Positions 13,266-24,839 of a stretch of 64,000 nucleotides of DNA are shown piece after piece (the stretch's first letter is position 1; each line of letters opens with the position of its first letter). This DNA comes from Epinephelus fuscoguttatus. Taxonomy: Eukaryota; Chordata; Actinopteri; Perciformes; Serranidae. Where the stretch lies: assembly GCF_011397635.1 (NCBI RefSeq), contig NC_064756.1, positions 19,956,907 to 20,020,906 of the forward strand, in the 5' to 3' direction. The notes beneath the pieces were generated by a model. The model had not been told where the DNA came from and did not search any database. It saw only the letters and a program-made list of their open reading frames with translations. The position numbers and the translations under genes are program-made.

Positions 13266-16200
13266 GCAAACAACCCGAATACACATAGGAATCTACAGTT
13301 AACAGCGTCCTGGCCAGGTTTACTCTGTGGCCAAGATCTCTACTGCCCTCTACCTGACAAAAGGGACAAAAGGCTCAGCTGCAGCAGAGACAGCCATCGC
13401 TTTATCTAGGACACGAATGCCCACACGTTTCAGGATGAATTGACCTTAATGTTTTGCTTTCCTGACACAACTAAATTTGCTATATTACATTAAAAAGCTT
13501 TAAAACCGTAACTAATAAAACTCACACAGACAACATTAGGTTCTTATTGTGATGCAACTTCTGAACTAGGCTGCTGTAGCCAAGAAGAAAACAAGATTTG
13601 GTTTGATAAAATCAGAAAATGTTGTGCGTCTCTGTGATGAGGAAGAAACGGTATTGTAGTTTTTACTTTTCTCACTGCAATTCTTTACTGTTGCAGACAG
13701 CAATACTGAGTAAACTTGGATAAAACTGTGATCATTGATTTTCTCTGTGCACACCTCTGATAAGATTAGAGGAAAAGTGTGTTAGTGAAGCTCACCGTTT
13801 TATTACTCCTCACAAGCTGCATAACAGTCAAGGCAGTTCAACGGATCAAGACTTGAAAAATAATAAGCTAGCTTCCCAGCTGTCGAGGATTGACTGCTCT
13901 CGTATATTCTCCGGTCCTACTTAATCACTTTCCCATGTCCCACCAGCAAAGGTCAATGATAGGGAGGTTGGGGGAAAACAACTCTTTGAAAGAGATTGTC
14001 TCATGTAACGCATGACTCGACATCTCATTGCAATGCGCTGCAGCAGCCACTGTTGTAATTCCCCTACCTGTGAGATCAGACGGTTCCCTCATTAGCAGCC
14101 CCTGGGCACATTAGTCATCGTTAGGCTGAGCAATGGGTCAACGAGACTGGCTCATTTCTATGCATTAGATTCATCAGCACTGAGCCCATTAGGAGGGTCA
14201 GTGGCACTCCTTAAGTAATGTGCTTTAATGAGAAGATTGAGAGAACTGTTGCATGTAGTGCTGACCCTGTGGGGTGGTACTGACTGAGCAGATACACAGT
14301 TAAAATGTGATTGCTCAGGTACATCGTGACTTCAAATTATCAATAAACAATAATGGCTGGGTGGTGCATTGATCAAAGTAGTCTGAAAAAAGTTAACTAA
14401 AAGAATAAAATTATTTGACCGGGGGAAGGGGACGCCATCTCCCTGGTTAGCAAAATGACCAAAAAGTATCCCCTTTGTTAACCTGCTATTGCTCTCCATC
14501 CACATCCAGACCCAGACAGTGTTGGAAAGAGGAGATTCTTAGATTTGTGATTATACCAAAACATGTCACATAACATAATGACTGTCACAGAACCATCGTG
14601 TTGAGAAAAAGTCCTTCAAAGTGGCTGCAAAGATACATGACAGAGTCCACTGGTCTTCTAAACTGGGAGCGCATGCTGTATTCGAGGGGCTGTCTGGGAG
14701 TGAAAAATACAGAGAGGCTCAGGGACACTTTTATTTTGTAGCAAACAAGGTAACAAAAGCAAGCATACCCAACTACAACACAGTAAAGGAAGAAAAGAAA
14801 ATATGTAAATTTAGATTCATTTTTTGTGGAAGGCCCTTTTGATTATTTTGATTGCTACACCCTTAAGGACTAAATGAATATGGATAATTTAAGACTGGAC
14901 AAATATTTGGACTTTAGGACCAGTCAGGGAGTCAGCACTTTTTTTATTTCTCTCTTGTCCACCATGCCTGTAAATCTGAATGATTTATACTTTGGTGCTC
15001 ATGGTTTCCATAAATTGACTTGTGAAGAATTCAACCAAGCTAATGATGTATAGCAAGTCCATATTGACAGAAGTTTAAATATTCAAAGTTATATTTTGAC
15101 GTGATGCTAAGCCACATAGAACTAGCTCAGCGGCTAACCAGTGGGTTTTTAAAAGTTTTAATATTCTGAAAGTCAAGACTGTGTTTATTTGAAATCAGGT
15201 GAAAACCCACTGTCCCAGACCGAGCAGCTACCTCCAGGGCTGAATACTTAAGCAATGAAGAAAGACAACACGCACTCTCAAAAAAGAAGAAAAAAGTCTG
15301 GAGGTGCTCGGCAACAGAACAACAGTATAAACAAGAAAAAGCCAGCAACACTCGGTGTTGTCTTCCTCAGTGTGTGACAAGACTTGACTGGTCTTGTCAC
15401 ACACTGAGGAAGACACTTGTCGAAACCGGTCTGTGTGTTCAACCGTCTGTACCAGTGAGGTATTAAAAGTTGCCAACAAAGGACACCGAGCGTTGCTGGC
15501 TTTTTCTTGTTTATACTGAATACTTAAGCAAAAATTCAAGTGCACAAAAAATGCAGTTCTGTGAACGTTCTCTTGAAGCTGGCTCCAGAAGCCAATAAAT
15601 ACCCATAGACCCCCATGTTAAAATGCCCAACTTTACAGCAGAAATAAATATGCTTACAGCCTGGTACAAAGAACGGTTTTGGTTGCTATTGCTAGTTTTA
15701 ACATTCATGACATATACAGGGGTGAATTCTTTTTTTATAACTCACTCGTCCACATTTTATTAAGGCATAAGATTACACATATGCAAGGGTGGGCCGCTTA
15801 GAGTGACCAGCTGTCTAATGACAGTGTCCTCAGTAGGGCTGACCCAAAAAATTGGAAGCTTTGGGGCGTCGGTGGCTTGGTGGTGGAGCGGGAGCCCCAT
15901 GTGCAGGGCTGTTGCCGCAGCAGCCCAGGTTCGGCTCCAGCCTGTGGCCCTTTGCTGCATGTCCTTCCCTCTCTCTCTCTCCCCCCTTCACGCTTGAGCT
16001 GTCCTATCAATTAAAGGCTAAAACGCCCAAAAAATATCTTTAACAAAAAAAATAAAATAAAATCAAAGCATCGAAGCTTCATTCAATGGCACGGGATTCG
16101 AAAAAAAAAAGGAATATTCTGCCTTTTATTTTCCTTCTGTTTTTTGGGGGGACCTTGAACGCAACACTAACCCCATTAGGCCGAGTAAAGAACTCATCTG

Positions 16201-19200
16201 GTCTGATTGTTGCATGAATTGCCTAAAAAAAGTTTCACAGTAAATCAGAGAACAGGGATATTATTATTGCCACGGGTTATCTGAAATGGGCAAAGGTATT
16301 CTTTACTTGTGAGTTAAGGGAGAATAGCTATCATGTAATTAAAAAAGAAAACATCTCCAACAAAGAAATAGCAAGCCCGACGTGCAATGAATGGAGACCT
16401 ATTATCCTGCTTGAACACAGACGACTAAATTCTTTCAACAATGTGACTCAAAATAATGATAAATTAGATTTTATTGATGCTGATGGTGACATTTTCCACT
16501 GGTCTGCTGCGCTCCAAGCCTGGTGTCAGTGACACATGCTGCTCTCAGTCGCGCATCTGTCTGCTTGCGCTGCAGTGCGCGCCAAGGCTTTTAATTTTTA
16601 GTGTTAAATCAAAAGTTAAACACTACTTATCAGTAACCACAAGTGTTTTTTCGTCTGTGAATATTTTTATCTTTATTCTAGGGTTGCAAGAAACTACCTT
16701 TTCACCATAATTTTTAAGTTATTAACTTTTTTGGACTTATTTTTCGCTCACCCACCCCGGTTATTGAAGGCTTCGATTTAAAATCGTTCTGAGCTCCGAA
16801 GCTTCGACTTTCCAAAATGAAGTTGAAGGTCAGCCCTAGTCCTCGGTCTCAGTCAGACCCACTCCTCTACAGCTCCAACCTGTTGCTCAAATATGGTCAC
16901 TCCTGGCTCCAAAAAAATCAAGATGGCAACAGCCAAAATGCCATACTTGAGGCTTAAAAACAGGAATCCACGAACCAATGGGTGACGTCACAGTAGCTAC
17001 GTCCATCATTTTTACAGTCATGTAATGGATCCTGCCTTGTTACGATAATGTTAAGACTTTAATTCATAACTTCAGGAAGAATATAAAAGGAATTGAGTCA
17101 ATCCCACCTGTTTAAAAATCAATGAATCACCTACAGTGTACATCCCCCACATCCAATACAAGTCTGTGATTACACTGATACAACATTTTTCTGGTAAAAA
17201 CCAAGAGTTAAGGAAATCTAATTATTTAGTAATATGAGGACTGACACCCATGCTTTTAAATGGGTTAATGTGCGAGAGCTTAATGAGAAAGAGTTATGAT
17301 ATAAAGTGACTGTGAAGCCTTTGGAACAGGTATGACTGTATGAGGCATCTGCAGATGATCTGCATACAAGATAGATGGAAAGGGATCAATAGGAATCCTG
17401 CAGTGCTCACCGTATGCTCACTACTGTGTCTTACAGATCAATAAGCCATTACCAAAAAAAAAAAAAAAAAAAAAAAAGAAAGCCAAAAGAGTCATGGTCT
17501 GGGGGAGCCTCCATCTCATTTCAATACACTCACTCACGACTGAGCCAATCTGAGCAGAGGACACACTTTCTCAATACAAGGCCAAAGAGACCATAAATCT
17601 TCTTAGGTTTTAATGGCCAACATTTTTCAAGAGCGTGCCAAGTGGAAGTCAAGGTTCAACTATCCCTCTAAGGAATATAAGGTCTACAACTTAGAGGTAC
17701 TGTGAATAATGCTTGGCAGTTTTTATTCCTGTACAGCCGCTAAGACCAAACACAAGCGATGCATCACATGACAATATTATTTGTTTTGTATGCAATGCCA
17801 GCACCAGTTTTATGTGAGTGAGACAGTATGTGTGTTGACTTTGAACACCTTCACCAGTCAATACATTTAATGAGTTATCAATAGTTCTGTGTGATGAAAC
17901 TGCATTTAGAGTGTGAGCAATAAACTACAGAGCCCACATTCCCATAACTGTGGACACATGCTGGTGTATTAGCTGTATGGTCAAATGAATTAAAAGGTGG
18001 TGTGACAGGGTACTCACTCAATGTCTTTCCTGACGGACCCCAGCAGGTCCTCCCTTTCTCGGATGGCCAAGAAGTTGCCTTTGGTCTTGTGGAATTCATG
18101 CGTGTAATCCTGCGTGGAAAACAAATCAAAGTGAGAATGAAGAAGGCATGGAGGCAGAACGAACGGTGAACACAGAGAAGGAAAAAATGGAAACAGTGAG
18201 GCATGTGTGCTTCATAAAATAGTTTGTAGAGTGGAATACATAAAAAGTATAGAAAACATAAGCAAGAAGAAGAAAGGAAAACTAATATGGAAAATGAGAA
18301 GCAAACCTGTAGGATATCTCTGTGTCTCTGGAGCGTGTGCATGAGCGCAGCATTGAGAGAAGCGGTACTCGGGGCGTTGGTGTACTCTGCCATCTTGTCA
18401 TTCACTGCAGTCAGCTGAAAGAGATGGAAAATGAATGGATTGACAGATGGATGGAAAAGACGTCAGTGACACCAGGAGATCAGCAGATAAGGTTAGGACC
18501 CACAAAGCATCCCAATATGACATGAGGCATATGGAAAACATGGTAACACACATAGAACGTGTAAATTGGAGGATGAACACTTTATATCAAAGGGGTGTTT
18601 TTCATATAACCAAATGATGCAACATACATGTCTGGCAAGTCACTATCTGTCACCAAGTGAATTAACACAGTGGTGATTAAGCCTACTGATGAAAGCCTTT
18701 GCATTTGCAGTATTACAAAGTGGGTGTCTGGGACGACATCCCCGGGGAAAATGCACAAGCAGCGTACAGTAAGCGGCACGTTTTCCATCACCCAGCAGCG
18801 ATCGGTCTGCCAGAGAGGGCAGGCGGAGCTACAGCAACAGACTTGCTCTTCAATTCACCTATGTGTGAAGCAGCGCTCTGCTAACGTTTTGAGTAAACGA
18901 TTACTTTCACCGAACAAAAAAACAGCAAGGAGATGACTAGACGATGAAACCTTAAAAAACAAGTGCAAATCCACAGAGAAAGAAACAAATTTGACATTCA
19001 AAAGAAAGCATACATATGACACTGTTTGGATCTGTGGAAAATGGGATCCAAAAATACATCTGCAATTAAGGCTTATCACCATAGCTGCCACCAAAGAGAA
19101 TAAAACAAAGATCTTCGAGATTGTAACTTTAAATCTTTAAGTTGAACTAAGTCAAATGCATTAAAGCACCCTGGGGTCCAGTGCAAACCATGTGAAGAAT

Positions 19201-20103
19201 TAAAGCCTGCAGTGGGCTCTTTCCTTGATGAAAGACAAGACCCACGGCATAAATCCAGTGCTGTTCTTATTACAGTCTTTTTGTTGGCCTTTCACGGGCC
19301 ACTGGCCCATGAGAATTTACTTACCTTGGCCAGCAGCTGTTCAATCTCCACTGACATGGTGTCAAACATCCTGTCTTGGGTGGAGTTGTTTAGCAGCGGG
19401 GTGGTGTCTGACCTTGAGAGGGGAAAACAAAGAGTGGAGGACAAGTTGTTCGTGCTTGTTTTAAAAAGGTTGCAAAAGGAAATCTTTTACAGAATTCTCA
19501 TGTTTAAAAATATACTGATATTGATTTGAACCGTTTCATTGATTACATGATACACTGACGAAATTAAACGTTACACTTAGCAGCAAAACCTTATAATAAA
19601 GGAACAATGCCTCTTGAATCTTGAGCACTTAGGTTCAAAGTGTATAAACTGTGTGAACATTTTCAGCTTGAAATGAATGTGCATCCAAAAAGAAACAAAT
19701 GCTGAATTAGATAATACTCACAAGCTTTATTCACTTTAATTAGAACTATTCAGGTGAACTGTTTTAATAACATGACCCACATGGCAACCAAAGCAAGCAT
19801 GACCTACAACATTCCTCTGGGGAAAATACACTGATTCCCCCCATACACCATTTTTGTTAGATATATTACATGGGTAGTTGTGGGTTTCTTAGCAAGTGAT
19901 AGTAAATGTCCTATTTAAGATGCATATTTGTACACTAATTGTTGCATGGGGAATCAAACCAGCACCACTTGGCAACACAGAATCTTTACATTTGACTGTT
20001 TCTAGCCAGGGGGTTAGTGGGGGGGGTTAGCCCTCTTATCGGTTAAAGGTCCAATGTGTAAGATTAAGAGGCACCTATTGGCAGAAATGGTATAAAACAT
20101 TCA

Positions 20104-20148
<45 letters not shown>

Positions 20149-20153
20149 GTATG

Positions 20154-20186
<33 letters not shown>

Positions 20187-22228
20187 ATATGTATGTATGT
20201 ATGTATGTATATATATATATTGTTTATATCTACAGACGGGTTACAGTAGAAACAACATGGCCAGAATGGACAAATCAAATCAAACACTGGCTGTAGACAG
20301 GGCCATCTGGGTTTTCACATCAGCCACCGTAGTTCTCCTATACATGCTTAACTGCTTAATTAAAATGACTTAAAATATTTTGAGATGCAACTAACACTTA
20401 TTTTTGTTATCAATTACTCACACAATTATTTTTTTTGATTAATGATTTAGTCTTTAAAGGGTCAAAAAATTGCAAAATGCCCATTACTTATACCACAACC
20501 TGAGGTGACATCTTAACATTCATTGTTTTATCCAACCCTGATATACTATCTAATAATGTGTAGTTTGCTTTTATACCGTAAAACTTCAATTAGTAGCCGG
20601 GTTACTATTTGCATAAATCACTGAACTCAACAGGCCTATATTTGGGACAGGCGTCTACATGGGACAGGCCTTTAATATATTTTAAACAAAACTGTTGCTC
20701 AGCAAAGATGGGAAATATGATCAAATTGTTTATTTAAACCAGTATGAATATTACTTGTATAAAGCTTAGACTTCAAATAATATATCAGTTATGTGTTATG
20801 TTATGACACCTGTTTCACAGCCCCCGAGGATAACACCACTTTATCCTGTTAAAACAACATTCATAACTTGGATTAATTTTTATGAAAACACCTTTGATTC
20901 TTTTGATCAGTGCACCCTTACAGACTGAGTTATGAGGAATAGACACATAGTCTGACTTTATGACAGGGAGTGACCACTTGTTTGTCACCATGCTGGTAAA
21001 TCTGAGTGACTTCGGGTTTTCTCTGGTGCCTATGGTTTCAGTAAAATGAAATCAACTGAGCTAATGATGTGTAGCATCTTCACATTGATAAACATTTATA
21101 TTTGTATGTGCGATCTAAACAGCTCACTAATGTTAGCTCAGGTGGGTAGTCAACAAGTCGGTTTTATACATCCAAAGAACTTCTATAAAAGTGAACTGCT
21201 TGGCAACAGACCAGGCTTCTGATTGAGACAGGCCTTTATTTGTCAAAATGTGTGGCTATACCAGGCTAGTGAAAGGGACTGGGCGTTTAATTGGGACTAG
21301 GCTTTCAATGGAAGTTTAATAGTATATGACAAAGAAAAGCAGAAAAGTATTACATTTTTAGAAGCTAATAACTTGAGTATTAAAATAGTTGCACATTCAT
21401 TTTCAATCAACTATTTGTCTCAACTCTGACATTACTATTTTACCCAACTCAACCTAACAATCCCAAACAGTTCAAATTAGTTCTTGCCTTGATTAAGTAG
21501 TAGTGTTCAGAGACAGTTTGACTTGCTATGTGTACTTAAAGTAGCTAGATAACTTTGCCTTAGGCCTACCCCTTCTCCCATAACCTGTATGACTGAGAAT
21601 AATACACAGACATTTGCTGTGGGCGGCTGTCACTGTGCAGGTGTGACTGATCTTACGTGTCTCCTCCTCGACGTCCATCCCTTGAGCTGCTGTAGCTGGT
21701 GCACAGTTTACTGAAGGAGACCAACTTCAGGTCGAGTTCATTCTCCAACTGTCTGGCCTGCTTTCGCAGATCTATAACATGGGATCACACAAAGAATATT
21801 TTACCACTTACCAACGTGTCATTGCAGCTTGTTGCCAAGGCAAACAGTAAGGCTTTTAACTTGTACCACTGGAGTGAGCTGACATCAACACGTTTCTACT
21901 AATTAAATTATAATGTAATATGTGTAACAGCTGGCACAGCGGACTCCTGTGTCCAGTTGGTAAACCGTTTAGTGTGGCGACACAGATTTAACAGCTTAAG
22001 GAATAACGCTAATTTACATGGCGATGTGTTAGCTAGCTTGTTGCTGGCTTGTCGTTGTAGAGACACGTACATGTTTGAGCCACGGACACGCGCCGACAGT
22101 GACACTGGCAGGTGAATAGGTGATATTAAAGTAGAGTACTGGACGTTGCTTTACATTATCTTGTCTTTAATCGAGTCTAATTTGGCTCCCTTACCTTCCC
22201 AGTAGTTGCTGCCTCCTATTCCTGCCAT
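11162..22228 (-). CDS. gosr1: Golgi SNAP receptor complex member 1 (GS28), partial, 3' exons not in window
   Basis: Golgi SNARE of ER-Golgi and intra-Golgi vesicle fusion. Six coding exons join in phase: 22195-22228, 21657-21771, 19325-19412, 18307-18414, 18018-18109 and 11162-11236. All acceptors end in AG and all donors begin with GT. The start reads MAGIGGSNYWE, followed by DLRKQARQLENELDLKL, DTTPLLNN, LNAALMHTLQRHRDILQ, DYTHEFHKTKGNF and VNNRRTELFLKEHEHLR. These are colinear with vertebrate GS28 (about 250 residues). At exon 3 the acceptor after CTCAAG (exon from 19412) keeps phase; the AG four bases further in does not. The model stops after 170 codons plus two bases. The rest of the SNARE helix and the C-terminal membrane anchor are missing. 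I found no matching exon between 1 and 11161, so the gene probably continues past the left edge. Confidence 0.93.
13235..13261. repeat. (GT)n microsatellite
   Basis: GT dinucleotide run of about 27 bp. Confidence 0.95.
15240..15533. mobile_element. Short structured repeat flanked by a 16-bp direct duplication
   Basis: The 16-mer CTGAATACTTAAGCAA occurs at both ends (about 15240 and 15518), as a target-site duplication would. Inside, arms of 24 bp (15360-15383 and 15391-15414) pair perfectly around a 7-nt loop. Outer arms also pair (AAGAAAAAGCCAGCAAC near 15338 and its complement near 15492). The centre reads CTGAGGAAGAC ACTT GTCGAAAC, which resembles a hammerhead-ribozyme core. Such motifs are known in Penelope-like retroelements. 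Family assignment is inference. Confidence 0.5.
15834..16838. mobile_element. Non-autonomous hAT-like element (1,005 bp) with a SINE inside
   Basis: Terminal inverted repeats TAGGGCTGACC...GGTCAGCCCTA bound the element. The flanks GTCCTCAG (15826-15833) and GTCCTCGG (16839-16846) form an 8-bp target duplication with one mismatch, the size typical of hAT elements. No transposase frame is visible. Sub-terminal GAAGCTTCGA-type palindromes occur at both ends. Confidence 0.8.
15862..16075 (+). mobile_element. tRNA-derived SINE inserted in the hAT-like element
   Basis: GGCTTGGTGGTGGAGC resembles an RNA polymerase III A box, and GGTTCGGCTCC a B box about 50 bp later. A pyrimidine-rich stretch and an A-rich tail (AAAAAAAATAAAATAAAA) follow. 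GAAGCTT lies at both edges, a possible short target duplication. Confidence 0.65.
16905..17030 (-). repeat. Interspersed repeat, copy related to 45180-45310
   Basis: The stretch with GGCTCC, AAGATGGCAACAGCC, CCAATGGGTGACGTCACAGT and AGCTACGTCCAT is the reverse complement of a segment near 45.2 kb. It is a fish interspersed repeat, class unknown. Confidence 0.6.
17454..17476. repeat. poly(A) run
   Basis: About 23 consecutive A bases in GOSR1 intron 5. Confidence 0.9.
20047..20345 (+). repeat. Fish interspersed repeat split by a TA/TATG microsatellite
   Basis: GGTCCAATGTGTAAGATT ... GGCAGAAATGG and ... CAGTAGAAACAACATGGC ... AAACACTGGCT match the two halves of a common fish repeat whose other copies lie at 35345-36015. 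Between them is an alternating TA run with TATG units (20108-20220), an expanded microsatellite. Confidence 0.6.
20395..21440 (+). mobile_element. hAT-like repeat interrupted by a second insertion (about 20574-21325)
   Basis: GATGCAACTAAC... (20393) resembles the start of the hAT-like repeat seen at 63828. A later part of that kind of repeat, ACAAAGAAAAGCAGAAAA, resumes at about 21329. Between them lies a segment with imperfect inverted ends: TACCGTAAAACTTCAATTAG at the left and the complement of TACTATTAAACTTCCATTGA at the right. A nested insertion is inferred. Confidence 0.5.
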
Positions 22229-22330
22229 CTTTGTTGTCCTGCGACATCACCAAGTTCCGGGTTGCGTCACGTGACAGCAGAAGACGTTCCACTGAGAAAA
22301 CAATACCGGGTTTTTATCGCCCTCAGCTGA
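22229..22330 (-). promoter_or_regulatory. GOSR1 proximal promoter / 5' UTR
   Basis: The stretch upstream of the GOSR1 start is relatively GC-rich and has no TATA box. It holds a perfect palindrome GTCACGTGAC (22266-22275), an E-box of the USF or TFEB/TFE3 type, and TTCCGG (22255-22260), an ETS-like core on the opposite strand. Such a TATA-less, E-box and ETS promoter suits a housekeeping trafficking gene. Transcription start not determined. Confidence 0.5.
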
Positions 22331-22456
22331 GCCTCTCAGGTAACACACATGTGCTAGACACAAGCTGAGAAACAGCGCCATCTAGAGGTCATTTGGGTCT
22401 TTACAATAAGTTTAAAGTAGTTTTTAAAAAGTTTTTATTTATTTTCTTTTATTTAT

Positions 22457-23037
22457 TACGGAAGCGTATTGCATTCACTTGACAAATAAATTTTTTATTT
22501 TTCTGTTTTTCGGTGTAATTTTTTCTTCTTTTTGTGGTAATTTTGTTTCTGTTTTTTTGGTACTTTTTTTCTGGTTTTCGTGGTAATTTTGTTTCTTTTT
22601 TTTTCGTGGGTTTTTTTTGTTTTGAGGGGTATTTTTTCTGTTTTTCGGAGTATTTTTTTTTTCTGAGTTAAGAGAGCAATAGAACGGACGCTTTCATTCC
22701 TTTCTTGAGAGCTCGATATAATGGAAGCAAACATGACCCGCTTGTTTAGTTTAATCCAGTTTTACTTTGTTTTGGGTTTGAGACACTGGGAGATATTCTT
22801 GTCTTTAAGTCATATAGATGGTGTTATCATTAGTTTGTGGACTTTACACAGGCACCGGTCACTTGTAGGTGCCAGGTGGGAAAACAGAAAAAAACAAAAA
22901 AAATACCATGAAAAACAGGGAAAAAATTACACCAAAAAACAGAAAAATAAATAAATTACTCTGAAAAACAGAAAAAATTACTCAGAATAACAGGGCTTTT
23001 TTTTTTATTTGTCAAGTGAATGCAATACGCTTCCGTA
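22457..23037. mobile_element. Foldback element, 581 bp, T-rich repetitive arms
   Basis: Perfect inverted ends of over 30 bp begin TACGGAAGCGTATTGCATTC and end with the complement. They are flanked by the 6-bp duplication ATTTAT (22451-22456 and 23038-23043). The left arm is a degenerate tandem array of T-rich units around TTTTTCTGTTTTTCGGTG; the right arm is the A-rich counterpart. The centre is unique sequence. No coding potential beyond low-complexity Lys-rich frames. Family unknown. Confidence 0.85.
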
Positions 23038-24839
23038 ATTTATCATAAGGAGAATGTACAGAACAAGTTGGAGAATACAAGTTAAAGGGTGAAAAAAATT
23101 AGCAGCAATGGTCGAAATGATACTACAGCACAAACATAAGCAAAAAAAGCAACAACAATTGAAAGGACAAACAATCAGGTAAACAAAAAAGAGCACAAGA
23201 GAACAAGTTTCATGTATTAGGCTACAGTTATGTTTTTAATTCACTGTGAAGTCTTGACCATGCAGATACATAGTGTGTTATATATGTATACTGTCTTATT
23301 ATGAAATTTTGAATGTTACTTTTGTGTTTTTTTTGTACCCTGACTTTACCCTACCAGGCACAGGCCCAGTGGCCCAAAGTGACAGGGGGCCCCCTTGGCC
23401 ATCAGCTGCAGTTTCACTGTATGTTATACAGTGATACTTTGTTGGAGCAATCCAGTTAGCAGCATATAAATGTTTACGCATGCACCAGCACCCTCACATA
23501 TTCACCAGCACACACCCGCTCATCGCATCATTCTAACAATCACATACACACACATTCATATCTGTCTTTTTAAAATATATGACAGAATGAATAGAATGAA
23601 ATTCTATCATGTGAGAGGACGGCCTGAGTGGATGTCACAAAGGTTTGGTAGGGGGATGCCGATGATCCTCTCAGCCGTCTTGACAACTCACTCCAGGTCT
23701 TTTTTTTTATCACTCAGAACAGCAGTATGTTATTATGCTCTTAATTGTGCAGTGGTAGAAGTGGATCAGAAGTTCCTGAGGAAGCTTGTTACATTTCAGG
23801 GTCCTCAGAAAGAACATCCTTTGCTGGGCTCTTTTGATGATGTGGGAGGTGTTCAGACTCCAGGTCAGACCCTCAGCTACGTGCACCCCCAGGGACCTAA
23901 AGCTCGCAACCCTCTCAACTTCTTAAATTAAAACGTCACTTAGATTAAAATGTAACAAGCAGTAAGAGACTTGAAATGACCACAGTAACCCCTTTCCACC
24001 AATGTGGAGCTGGTTCCATTCTGGTTCCCTCACTAAGTTTGAACTGTTGAAGCATTTCGACAAAAACTTAAGTACTTCAGAACCCAAAATGTTAGTTCTC
24101 AACTGGAACCAAAATAATGTGTTTTTTTCTTGACCTTAAGTGTGAACTGTGACAACATCAGTGGGCATGCCAGATTCTTCAGGTTGGGGAGAGAGGATGG
24201 AGTATTGCACTAACAGTCTTCTACATCTTCTTGTTATTAATACCATAGTTGGTCAGTGTTTGTTTTTTGGATAGAAACAAATCTTTTAGAGCAGAACAAA
24301 AGCTTGCCGGAAACCAATGCAATCCTCCATGTTGCTATTACTGGACTGGGTCCCATTCTCTTATAACCCGCCCATGACAGTAAACCCACCTATCAGCCAA
24401 AAAGCCATTGGAATACATAGAACAGAATACCCACCTCTTCTTTGCTAACCTGGCAGTACACCCACTTCATCAACTACCACTGCACCACTGTTTGACACCA
24501 TTCAGAGAGATGTTAAAGGAGAAACCCAGGGTGACAATGTTAATATTGCATCATGTATAATGAGCAGTGAATATAACTCTGTAGTTTGTCAAAAGACTGT
24601 AACTGAACTGATCATTCTTTCATATTTTTTCAGTACTAATAGTATGGTAGGGTAGCACACACACTGTTGCCCATTTGGTCCAATAACGAGCATCCACATT
24701 TCATTCACGAATACTGAAAAATAAAAGGATGATCAAATGTTTCAAGATGATATAACCATGGTTAAAGCGTTTTGCTTTTATTTTACTTGTGCATTTTTGG
24801 CATCACATATACCCAATGTGGCCTCTCATTGTATCACCG

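Larger units (their letters stand above)
11237..18017. other. GOSR1 intron 5 (6.8 kb)
   Basis: A large intron between exons 5 and 6. It holds a (GT)n run, a structured foldback repeat at 15240-15533, a hAT-like element at 15834-16838 with a SINE inside it, a repeat fragment at 16905-17030 and a poly(A) run. A segment at 14040-14260 is free of visible repeats. Confidence 0.6.

Noticed and set aside
17878-18405. 175-codon minus frame around GOSR1 exons 4 and 5
   Set aside because: It reads through the intron between the two true exons. Only the LNAALMHTLQRHRDILQ part is coding.
20075-20373. Long Tyr/Ile/Cys-rich frames on both strands
   Set aside because: They are translations of the TA/TATG microsatellite and its flanks.
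22495-22734. Lys-rich 79-codon frame, minus strand
   Set aside because: It translates the T-rich arm of the foldback element. It has low complexity and no splice or polyadenylation context.
23600-23935. Frame with GDVGGVQTPGQTLSYVHPQG-like text
   Set aside because: It resembles a fish interspersed repeat I could not name and lacks splice or start context. I did not call it a gene.
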